A DNA stretch of 64,000 nt from NCBI GenBank assembly GCA_964059195.1, contig CAXKWD010000007.1, forward strand, positions 60,574,705 to 60,638,704, written 5' to 3'. The notes beneath the pieces are model-generated. The model had not been told where the DNA came from. It ran no database searches and saw only the letters and a program-made list of their open reading frames with translations. The translations under genes were made by a program, and so were the position numbers. Positions 52,238-61,976 of this stretch are shown piece by piece; position 1 is the stretch's first letter; every line of letters begins with the position of its first letter. This stretch comes from Ectobius pallidus (Eukaryota; Arthropoda; Insecta; Blattodea; Ectobiidae).

Positions 52238-53091
52238 CAGCCATTCCATGAAAAGTTTACCATTTTTTTTATTTTTAAGCAAGGTAGATATGTTGTATGT
52301 CAATTGAAAGCTAAAAGCTTATATTTTTAAATGTCAGTACTTATTTCTTATGATCTGCAAGTAACATTTTGTTATTGATTGTTAAATTTGAACATAACGA
52401 AAGCAACCAATTTTTTTAAAAGTAACAGTTTGTATTTAAGCCTTATTGTTCACAGCCTGGAGAATCAGCTGATTATTTCTCTCCAAAAGTTGTTGTTCAT
52501 TGATTTATTTCCATTTAATGAGCGTTACGGTTCAGACACCAATAATGAGGACAAATAACCAGTGGTGACCCAAGTTTAAAATTAACCATTAATTTGAACA
52601 ATTTCTGAGTCAAAGATGAGCTTAAAAGACAGACTATGATAGACTGGATTTTGGAAAAAATCTTACAGTGAAAGAACTGGTTTCAAACTTAATTATGAAC
52701 TCCATTACGGAACGTTAAAACACATGTCAGTCATCCTACTTTGAAATGGAACAAAACAGAAGTGGAAATGGATGAACTTGTATAATGTATTACAGATAGA
52801 TTTCACTGAGAATTACTCACTCATTGCACAGGATGAATTTAATTCAGTCAGCTCATTGGGCCCATCAACAAGGAACACTGTTCACAGCTGTTGCATGGCT
52901 CGTCTACTTAGACGAGATCACAAATTTTGTGATAGTGAATGAAGATATGGATCATGGGAAATTGTAATGTATTGTTTTAATGCATTCCAAGAGATCCCAA
53001 AAGACAGTAAGTCACATGATATGGAACAAGTCAAGTTAATAAAGTGGAGAATATAAAATGTAAACAAAAAATCTGATGTGAAAGTCACATA

Positions 53092-53235
53092 ACTTCCTCT
53101 GCCCAAATAAAAGTTAGCAGTACTCACATATCCTTGTACAAAATCGCAAGACACAATTTTACGCTAATTATGCTCTAAATACCTTATAGCCCTTCATTTG
53201 AATGTTGCGACTAAAAACACAGGCTATGGACAAAC

Positions 53236-53269
<34 letters not shown>

Positions 53270-53931
53270 CAAGTGACTGCAAACGTTTATTGAACTTTCC
53301 GCCATTCAGAATAATTTCCGAAATTTATCGAATATTCCCCTCAGATATTTCTTTACTGTAAGCATGACCAACAATACATCTTTCTCACTTCACGTACTTA
53401 TATAGAATAAGAGGCCGAGAATGTCCGCGTATTGAGTTGTTCACCAGGCAAGACAGATTACCTGCAAACAGTGGGTAGTTTACAACCACCCTTCAGAGAA
53501 TTTTTTCGAAAAAATGTTTCAAATAAAAGTTTTAGCTCTTAGTATAAGCAACCCATAAGTTATGCAAAATTTAAAGAAAATCGTTAGAGCCGTTTTCGAG
53601 AAAATCGCGAAAAACGAAAAATTCTTCATGTAAAGTCCCCTTAAAAATAGAAGAAACTTGTCGCCAATCTTCAGCTCACATCTTCGGAAGATACCTCACT
53701 CAAATACGAAATTTTGTTTTCATACGATTTTCCATTTTGGAGCTAGCTTGTTCAGAGATATTCCACACAGACACACACACACACTGACACACAGACATAT
53801 TTTCAAAAATAGTATTTTTGGATTCAGGGGGCCTTGAAACGTGTATAGATGTTAAAAACTCAACTTGGAATTTGGGGGTCGAAAACAATACTTCCTCTAC
53901 CTATAGTACCTATGGGACGGGCAGAGGAAGT
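53092..53931. repeat. dispersed repeat with ACTTCCTCTGCCC ends
   Basis: ACTTCCTCTGCCC at 53092 is mirrored at 53919-53931. A second copy of the left part lies at 57885-58280. Inner words shared by both include TAAAAGTTTTAGCTCTTAGT, AAGCAACCC and CAAATAC(G/A)AAATTTTGTTTTC. An A-run (53238-53260) and a short CA repeat (53770) lie inside. Non-coding. Confidence 0.6.
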
Positions 53932-54586
53932 AAAAATTCATGTAAATGCATAAAAACTCAATGTAAGTTTTACCTTTTTCAATCTCCTATTCTTTGGAAA
54001 CAAGTTTTGACTAGATACTGAATGGAATATTTAGGCACCAATCCATGGGAAAGTGGCAGTGGATGGAGTTGGAAGACGAAGCACAATGTTCAGATTCCAT
54101 CGAAGAGTCAAAAATATTCTGTGAATGCACCTGAGCAGTTTTATAATTTCAGCAGTGAGAATACTGTGGGTGCCAGCATGTGAAGTCAAAACCAGAGAAA
54201 AAGTAGTCTGGTATTCTTTGTAACCCCCATTACTTTCAGGTTACACCAACTGGTATTCTTTGTAATCCCCATTACTTTCAAGTTACACCAACCGGAAATA
54301 AATTACTAATTGGTCAGACCAAGTTCGGGTGCTTCACCAAGACAATTTATTATCACCCCTACTTAAAAAATACAATTTTTTTATTTTAATCTCATTGCAC
54401 GGAGCTTTGAAATACGAAACGAATAGTGATATCATGACCTTCAGGCGTCTAATATTACGCTTTGTATGGGTGAGGTAAAAATCTCCTATGACGTCATGCA
54501 CAACAATTCATTGACAAGATGACAGCTGCTGTTATGCTCGTGCATGCTGTTTCTACAAGTCTCATTTGTGTTAGTTGTTGATAGAG

Positions 54587-54931
54587 ATGTCTGCAATGTT
54601 ACCTGATAAGGACGAACCTCGGTATTAACAAATTAATATCACACGAAAAGAAAATGACAAGGAATTATTGAAAGAATTGCAAGGAAGAAAAGAAAATACG
54701 GAATGGTGTAAATGTGGGCTGTGTATACAAATGAAAACAGACCACGAAAGTGTGTGTTGTTGGGACTGTGAAGGAATTTGTGAACAGAAGGACGGTGTAG
54801 ACTGTATAACACAACATGCTTCATTCGATAGTGTTATTATAAATAAAGATACACTAGTTGCCAGTCGTTACCAGTTAATACTTAGAGCTAATACAGTTCA
54901 AAAACAAGTCATTACTGGCCATCGCCACTGA
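54587..54931 (+). pseudogene. P2X7-C-terminal-like Cys-rich protein
   Basis: From the ATG at 54587 there is one in-frame stop (about 54626), then ENDKELLKELQG, ENTEWCKCGLCIQMKTDHES, VCCWDCEGICEQKDGVDCIT and a tail QLILRANTVQK, ending at 54931. WCxCGxCxxMxTxxExVCC is the hallmark of the C-terminal (ballast-like) domain of P2X7 receptors, which also occurs as a stand-alone domain in many invertebrate repeat-associated proteins. No channel or transmembrane part is present. It converges with the THAP-type transposase gene, so it may be an accessory gene of that transposon. Confidence 0.6.
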
Positions 54932-54949
54932 CCCAAGCTTCATTATTTT

Positions 54950-55967
54950 CCGACTGAAAATGTTGGACAGTGTGTTTCTTTCATTTATGAAGGTGTTTTG
55001 TATGACAGGTGCAACAAATTTTTTCACTAGTTTGTAGAATGTGGTTTTACTAAAACACTGGAGACCAAGTTATCTGCAAAATGTCATAAATTTAGCAAAA
55101 CACAAGCCTGTAGTATAAATTGCAGCTGTGACACTAATGTTACCCATCGAGTACTTATTGGCAATGGGTTGAGAACGCCAAGTATAAACATGGTTGTTTT
55201 TGCACACTGCTCTAACGATCAGAAGTGGCCCTTTCATTGTATGAGATAATGAAGTTACAGACTTTCCACACACATGACACAGATTAAATAGCACAGATAA
55301 ACTTCCCCAAAATACCAACAAAATAATAGAAATTGGTACTGAACTATTCACTGAAGAGTCACTTTCAGATTCAGAATCATCTGTTGCAGTAGTAGAAATG
55401 TATGAAATGCTAAAAGAGCTATCTAAATCACAATTTCTAGAAGAAACATTTAATGAATCTGTGCAAACATTAGCATAAGTTTCATTTCCTAGTTCACAAT
55501 GAATGCCTACGCTGTTAAAAACTGAATTTTTGTCATAAATACTAGATTCCACATTCATGATTTGTCCATTCCCGGATACTGATGGATTACTGTTTGAATC
55601 TTGCAAACACTCTCTCATTTCCTTCTTCATCAAGTACGACGATTTTCTTTTCTTCATTGGCGGTGTTTCAGATTTCCCACGCAAAAGAAGTGATGGTACA
55701 GCACTGTTTTTAAAACAGATTGCAGGGTTTCTCCAGTTAACTGTTTTCATAACTGTACCGAAAGCTCATTGCCATTTTCTTCAAAATGTTGTGAACAAAC
55801 CGTACTGTATTTACTAGGAACAAATTTTTCTCTTTTTATTTTGATCAGCCATTGCTTATAACGCTCGGGTGCCTATCTCTGTTGGGAAATCGATTGAAAG
55901 ATATTTTAAGTGTGTTATCACTCTTCGACGATGAGTCTGCACATCCCACAACACAACAATAAACCAT
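54950..55967 (-). pseudogene. THAP-domain transposase (Kolobok-like)
   Basis: From the ATG at 55967 on the minus strand, MVYCCVVGCADSSSKS and FNRFPNRDRH give the start of a THAP zinc finger. A frame change near 55860 leads to KQWLIKIKRE, VCSQHFEENG and NSAVPSLL, the rest of the finger (C2CH with the AVP box). A Ser/Asn-rich linker follows, then LCHVCGKSV, VRAVCKNNHVYTWRSQPI and MGNISVTAAIYTTGLCF, typical of THAP-linked Kolobok-type transposases (WxSQP...GN...AAI). It breaks off near 54950, before the catalytic core, where the P2X7-like gene begins. Confidence 0.65.
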
Positions 55968-57070
55968 TGTTTGAACAGATATTCACTCACAAACCGTAAC
56001 AGTAGACAGAATGCTGTGAACTGCCTTTCACCGAGCGGGACTGAGTCAAGCATTCATCAAGAATGACGTCACGTGCCCACCGAGTTACAATAAACATATT
56101 CGTTTTGTGATTAAATGTGAAGGTCTAAAACATTTCTAACAGTGAATATCATTTCTTAAAAACATATTCTTTCAATCCATATGAAGAAAATGATACTGAA
56201 TTTTTAGTTTACTTATCCTTTAATCATCAGAGTGAATTAAATTAGATTTTGTCCTTGTCAAGCTGAAAGGTTATCCCCTGAAAAGACATACTTTGCTAAA
56301 GTAGGCCTACATTATCAGCGATGAATACAGACTCAACTATACACATTCCAGTGGTATTGCCACATGGATATGGCCTCAAGAAAAGGCCATTTCTATAGAA
56401 CAGGTTTCAGTCATTGTTTGTGTTGTCAAACTACCTACTGTCACTAATAATAGTGGATAGTTTGTTTTTAATTAGACATAAGGAGACATACAGTGGCGTA
56501 GGAAGGGGGGTGCGGGGGGTGCGGGCCGCCCCGGGTGCCATCACTCGGGGGGTGACAAAATAAAAATGTGTCTTTGTAAGTAAAAAATCGCTCAAGGGGA
56601 TTTAAATAAATAATAATATTATTTAAAACAATTAAATAAGCTTAACTTTCTACAAGTCAACATGCGTATTGAAACTTCTTTTAGTTTTAAATTCAGTCAA
56701 GAAATGTAATAAAACGCGGCTGAACTGGCCGCAGTGTTGATACGAACAATAATATTATGGTTAGGGGGAGGGGTGTTTATTTCTGCCGATTCTTGTCTCT
56801 GCAGTTTTATTAATTTAAATGAGACTTCAACAATCGGTGATATTTTATATCACTCAAGCTGCAACCAATTCTACCCACTGCGGCAGTCATGACTTTGACG
56901 AAATAAACTTCCAATGTGAGTTGACTCCTAAGTCTCCTTCAATCTAGATTTTGAACTGGGATGTGCGCATATTTAAGAATAGATTATTAATAATACAGTT
57001 CCGTAAAATAATTACATTACTTGTTTATGAAATTTATTAGGATCAACCTATAAAAAATTATGTATAAATT

Positions 57071-57880
57071 TAGGCTTGCCAGACGTCCCGGTTTCAGACA
57101 AAATCCCGATGTCCGGGCCGGTTTACTTCACGTCCCGGTAAAAATTAAATTTGATTTTCTAGATGACCAAAAAAGTCTAATAATAATTAACTATTAAGGA
57201 TTATTTAGGATAATTACTTTTTCATTTATTTCTGTACTGTATGAAAAGTCAAAACAGTGGAAGCAAGAAAAGACTACCAGAAATGAGATTATTTCATTTC
57301 ATGGCTCAGGCTGTTTGGTCACTTCAAGGAGAATCACATAGCAGCCCCCAATCTGATCAAGATTGTTGAGTATGCCTTCTGCGTACCTGCGACATCAGCA
57401 CCAGTTGAGAGATTATTTTCTTTGATGAACAACGCATGGACTGATGATAGGGGCTTGATGAAGGAATCTACGGTTAAAGACTTGATGACATGTAAAATTA
57501 ATATCGGATTAGCTTGTGAAGATTTTTACAACAAGATTAAAACAAAACAAAAAAACTTTCTAAAATAAGTCCTAGCCAATGAAATGTACATGTAAATATT
57601 GTTCAAATTTTTATTCCTCATTCAAAGTCTTTCTTCTTATTTAAGTAAATTTTAAATATTAACATGTCATAAATAAAATGTTTAAATTTATATGCTTATG
57701 CTATTTATTATTACACCTGATTTAGGTTCCTAATCAGTAACTATTTATTCATAGCATTGAGAATAAACTACCCTCTAAAACATTCTAAAAACCCGCCAAG
57801 GGTGTGTACCCTTGAATATCCGCGACGCTGGGAGGCATTCCGGTGTCCCGGTTGAACATTTCAGAAATCTGGCAAGCCTA
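57071..57880. mobile_element. hAT transposon 5, nested in hAT 4
   Basis: TAGGCTTGCCAGA (57071) and its inverted copy TCTGGCAAGCCTA (57880) lie between TGTATAAATT (57061-57070) and TGTATAATT (57881-57889), a target duplication with one indel. The CCCGGT/ACCGGG words (57090-57140, 57838-57852) are also mirrored. It keeps only the last about 70 codons of a hAT transposase. Confidence 0.7.
57340..57569 (+). pseudogene. hAT C-terminal dimerisation domain
   Basis: The frame gives VEYAFCVPATSAPVERLFSL, the conserved PxTSxPxERxFS block of hAT dimerisation domains, then MNNAWTDDRGLMKESTVKDL and MTCKINIGLACEDFYNKIKT, stopping at 57569. The catalytic core and zinc finger are missing because of an internal deletion. 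Confidence 0.85.
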
Positions 57881-57884
57881 TGTA

Positions 57885-58330
57885 TAATTCACATAACTTC
57901 CTCTGCCCAAATAAAAGTTAACCTCCCCTTAAAAATAAGAGAAAGTTGTCGCCAATCTTGGTGTCATATCCCCAAAAGGTACCTAACCCAAATACAAAAT
58001 TTTGTTTTCGTACGATTTTCCGTTGCAAGAGGCCGTATTGCAAAGAGCGCGTATTCAGAGTGGGTGGCTTATAACTACCCTTCAGAGAATTATTTCGAAA
58101 AAGTGTTTCTAATAAAAGTTTTAGCTCTTAGTATAAGCAACCCCCGTGCAAAATTAAAAGAAAATCGAGAAAACTTTCTTTATGTAAAAATAAGGAAAAC
58201 TTGTCTCCAATCTTCGGTTCACATCTTGAAAGGTATCTGACATAAATACAAAATTTTGTCTTTTTATCAAAAATCTTTTTTTTTTTTTAAGTTCGAGATT
58301 TCGCTTGGAAAACAAAATATAAAAATATAA
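57885..58330. repeat. second copy of the ACTTCCTCTGCCC repeat
   Basis: It begins CACATAACTTCCTCTGCCCA as at 53086 and shares the block TAAAAGTTTTAGCTCTTAGT. The CTTGTCGCCAATCTT / CTTGTCTCCAATCTTC stretch occurs twice (about 57948 and 58201), so the unit is internally repeated at about 250 bp. Non-coding. Confidence 0.6.
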
Positions 58331-58462
58331 AAATATATAAATTTGCACAATTTCGGGAGTGTATTGTGGCCTAGATGTTCGCTTTATTAACGGTAAGACC
58401 CTCAGTCTGTCGCTCACGAAAACAATGTATACCTGTCTGTCTATAACGTACTTTACATTAAT

Positions 58463-58560
58463 AATAATAATAATAATAGCATTTATTGTCTTTAACAGTA
58501 CAGTGTACAATGTACAGCATAATGTGCTTGATATGTATGTCTTTCATTAATCCTAACAAA
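58463..58560 (-). repeat. LINE 3' tail fragment
   Basis: AATAATAATAATAATAATAG followed by CATTTATTGTCTTTAACAG is what a minus-strand CR1/L2-like LINE 3' end looks like (compare 44764). Only about 100 bp are present, so it would be a strongly 5'-truncated copy in hAT 4. Confidence 0.4.
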
Positions 58561-59479
58561 GTTGACTGAATTAGGTTAACGATGTCTTATATTCACCTTT
58601 GGTAGCACTGGTTACAACATGGGGATAACATGGTAACTCGAATCGCTTTATGGATGGTTGATTCATAGTATACCATGATTTCGGAGCTTAGTTTTGTTCT
58701 TATATAACAATGTAATTATTACTAATTTTGCATAATCCGTTGAGTTTACGACTTAGGCCTACATCAGATAAATTCGATGCAGCTGCATTTATCGGCAAAA
58801 TCTTAAACTCCCGTGGGATTACCTTTGACTATCCAAAAAATAACACTTGGAACTGTTCCAACTTTTAATAATTTAAATGGGGGGGGGGGTGACAAGAAAT
58901 TTTCCGCACCGGGTACCACATAAGCTTGCTACGCCACTGGAGACATACTCATAAGTATTCACCATTTCTTTGTGATATCAGTTTTATAAACCCTATGAAA
59001 GGGCCCAAGTTTATGTTAAATTATTTATTTTGACAAGTTAAGTTATCATGGTTCCTAGATTTTTCAAAACATGTGTAAATTTTCTAGTCTCTTAATTTGT
59101 TAAGTAATTCTAACTTGTGTGATTTTACACAGTGTCTGAACCATAACACATTTTGAAAATTTATTATGTTATAATTATTGAAAATTTGAGGCTGATCAAT
59201 AGTGCATAATTATCCTTGAACATTTATATAGAAGGAAAAAAATATGATTCACTGTAAAGTTGTGACAACTCACAGAGATTTGCATGTCTTTACAAAAATG
59301 ACATGGGTAACCTTTTATCAATTTCTTGAATGATTATTGTCGGCATATATATATATATAGATAGAACATCTAAAAGCATCAGAAGAACTTCTGTTTTTTT
59401 TCTATGTTATATGTTATGGGTAAATCTATTCAACAAATGCGTGGAGACAAGAACGATACCAGCCAAGTAGAGAATAGCA

Positions 59480-61085
59480 AGAATTAAAGTGTTCTTCAAC
59501 GGAAAAGGAATCACAGATAACCCAAACTCTTACAGAGGAACTGCACTGCAGAACAGCATATTCAAAATATTTACTCAAATAGTGGCAAACAGACTTGAAC
59601 AGGAAACAGACTCTTTTATACCAGAGTGTCAATTTGGCTTTAGAAGAGGAAAAAGCACTCAGCAGGGGATAAAATATCTAATGGATGAAATAGGACAAGC
59701 ATTAGAACAACCAAAAGGGAAATACTACAATGTATTTATAGACTATACAAAGGCGTTTGATCTGATCAATAGGGAAAAACTAATAGGAAAATCTTAACGA
59801 ATTACTGGGAAAATTCCATCCACTCAAGGAATTAATAGAGCACATTCTCTGGTACAACCAAATAGAAATTGAGGATGGAATCACAACATCTAATAGAATC
59901 ACAACATCTAATAGAATCACACAAACAAATGGTGTGTTACAGGGAGACCCATTAAGTCCCCTGCTCTTCAACTTGGTCACTGCCAACATATTAAGAATAC
60001 TGGAAAATTCTCCAAGCACAATACTGGTCATGTATGCTGATGATATGGTTATAGGAAGTGCAGATCAAATCGAGCTGCAGAGGTCACTACAAGCACTACA
60101 GAGAAGGGCAAATGAGAATGAATTCATCATAAATCTAGACAAAACAGTCCAGATGACTTTTAGAAGTGGAGGAAGAACCCCAAAGGCAAACCAACTCAAA
60201 ATCAGATTAGAACCACTGAAAATAGTAAAACAGTGAAATATCTGGGTATAACTCTGCAAATGACATTAACATCCTTCAACAGGAACATACAAGATAAAAC
60301 AGCAACAGCCACAAAAGAAACCTACAGCATAAAGAACTTAGCTCGTCTATCACTGCACACAGCACTGTTACTTTTTGACACCACAATCTCATCGATTGTT
60401 ACTTACGAAATAGAATTGATATGGGAAAAACTGACATTTAGTGACCTCAACAGGATAGAGAATAATAAAATAACTGACTTATAAATATATATAAAAAGTT
60501 GTAAAAAGATTTTTGTAAAAGGTTGTCCCCATTCTCTTATATTCATGGCATCTTAGTATTATAGTTTGAGGGTATAAGATGAAATTTTTTTTATACTTTT
60601 AACATTTCCCTCAAAGAAATCAAGATGAAGTTTATCAATAAGGATAGAGAAAGTCTAAGCACGATTTCTCAAATATATACTCAGAGTTGGGAAAACTGCC
60701 CCCTCGAGGTTAGTGTATGAACTCACAGAAGAAACCTTCTACATCGAAGACATACGACTGAAACTACTAACTACCATATATGGAAGCATACAGAAAACTT
60801 ATAGTTCAGAAAGCAGGAGACAGAAACAAAGAGAAATAGATGGCGATTTCTATGCCACTGGATCTATGATAGATAGGAACTGGACGAAAGAAAATCAAGA
60901 CCTGAGACATGTTATAACTTGCTACGCGAGGCATGGTTTTCAAAATAAAATATGCAAGACAAAAAGATAACACCTACCAAGTGGAACATGTGTGTGCGAA
61001 TTATGTAACCAAGAGTGTGACCGCTACCATGCCACCAAGTGTTTAAATGCAAAATCACTGAAGGAACTCAGCAAAGACTGAATTT
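59480..61085 (+). pseudogene. LINE reverse transcriptase fragment
   Basis: Frames in order: NPNSYRGTALQNSIFKIFTQ, PECQFGFRRGKSTQQGIKYL, VFIDYTKAFDLINREKL (motif A, about 59735), GVLQGDPLSPLLFNLVTANI (motif B, 59930), VMYADDMVIG (motif C, 60030), YLGITLQMTLTSFNRNIQDK (60236) and a tail DLRHVITCYARHGFQNKICK (to 60970), then CELCNQECDRYHATKC, a zinc-finger-like end (about 61000-61040). At least three frame changes. The endonuclease is missing. The clade is not certain. Confidence 0.75.
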
Positions 61086-61282
61086 AAAAAAATACCCTTT
61101 CAGGTGAACCTTTATTCTTATTATTAATGTTGGCATGGGATTAAAAATATATCAGGGTTGAAGTACTGTTTAAAGGCAATTCATACAAATTATGAACACT
61201 TTTGAAAATTTATGTTAACAATGAGTATGAGGACTCTTAAAGTGTGTAAATATCTGGAACATAACAATGGAATGGCTGAAGT

Positions 61283-61618
61283 CCCAGTGCAAAATTCGAC
61301 GCACACTCCGATCAGATAGCTGAAGAGCTCTAGCGTGTTTTCGAGCAGATCTCTTTGGAGACTGCTGAAATGAACGCATTACTGCATTAATGTTTTCTGG
61401 AGTTTGAATTCTGCATGGCCTTCCCCTCTCTTTTTAATCATGTTACCACTTGGTCTAAAGTTTGACCCCCATAAGCTAATGCTTTTTCGATCTGGAACTG
61501 CACCATCAGGGGGATTTTGGAAGCGAATCCGAAAAGCACACTGGGCAGCGACAACGGAATACCAGTTTACCAGAAATGATTCCACAGCGTAAGCACATTC
61601 TTCTCCTGTCCATGGCAT
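61283..61618 (-). pseudogene. IS630-type transposase, N-terminal DNA-binding part
   Basis: From the ATG at 61618, MPWTGEECAYAVESFLVNWY, VVAAQCAFRIRFQ and VPDRKSISLWGSNFRPSGNM form the first helix-turn-helix of the family that starts MPWT(G)E. A frame change after KKRGE is followed by MRSFQQSPKRSARKHARALQ and LSDRSVRRILHWD, the second helix-turn-helix. The code stops at 61283, where the composite block begins, and resumes at 52237. Confidence 0.8.
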
Positions 61619-61976
61619 GGTTGGATACTGTACTGAATGTCAATTCTGCGATTTCAATATCCTATTCAATTTTTGTTTATCATTTATTTTTTTTCTGTCA
61701 TTATGGCAACACAAGTTGACTGCTAGGTTACTCCCATTTGGTGCGAATGTTGCGGTGTGGATATAGTGAATAATGATATGGTGAACCTTGCTATAAGAGC
61801 ACAGAGACAGGATTAAGGTCTATTTACACTTAGCAGTGAGGTGAACTAATATAATACACTGAAAACCTTCAATTCCCACTGTGTAGATATCATTAATATT
61901 AATAGTTTCTTTATTTTGATCCATCTGTTTTTTATTTGAAATTTAAAATAGGGAGGATATTTTGCTGCACCCTGTA

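Larger units (their letters stand above)
56491..58939. mobile_element. hAT transposon 4 with perfect 8-bp TSD
   Basis: CAGTGGCGTAGGAAG (56491) and, from the right, CAGTGGCGTAGCAAG (58939) are flanked by GAGACATA (56483-56490, 58940-58947). G-runs follow both tips (GGGGGGTG...). It holds a second hAT (57071-57880), part of the ACTTCCTCTGCCC repeat and a LINE 3' tail. No transposase of its own is recognised. Confidence 0.85.
52238..61278. mobile_element. composite insert with CAGCCATTCCAT ends
   Basis: CAGCCATTCCAT at 52238 and its inverted copy at 61278 are flanked by AAGT (52234-52237, 61279-61282; AAGTC if one base is shared). The insert exactly interrupts the IS630-type transposase, so it entered as one unit or began as a smaller one. 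Inside are a 0.84-kb repeat, a THAP/P2X7-like gene pair, hAT-in-hAT and a LINE fragment. The founder element is short and non-coding, and I cannot name it. Confidence 0.55.
48568..61974. mobile_element. IS630/Tc1-type transposon spread over 13.4 kb
   Basis: TIRs CAGGGTGCGGCAAAACATCC (48568) and, from the right, CAGGGTGCAGCAAAATATCC (61974) are flanked by TA (48566-48567, 61975-61976); the inverted match runs about 75 bp. The element's own DNA is 48568-48654, about 51498-52237 and 61283-61974, about 1.5 kb in all, a normal full length. A LINE (48655-51485) and a composite block (52238-61278) sit inside. Both transposase halves are on the minus strand. Confidence 0.85.

Noticed and set aside
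54587..54931. Host P2X receptor gene
   Set aside because: Only the Cys-rich C-terminal-like domain is present, with a stop codon, no membrane segments, and transposon context.
52238..61278. A 9-kb virus-like (Polinton/Maverick) element
   Set aside because: No DNA polymerase B, retroviral-like integrase, packaging ATPase or capsid gene is present; the length comes from nested inserts.
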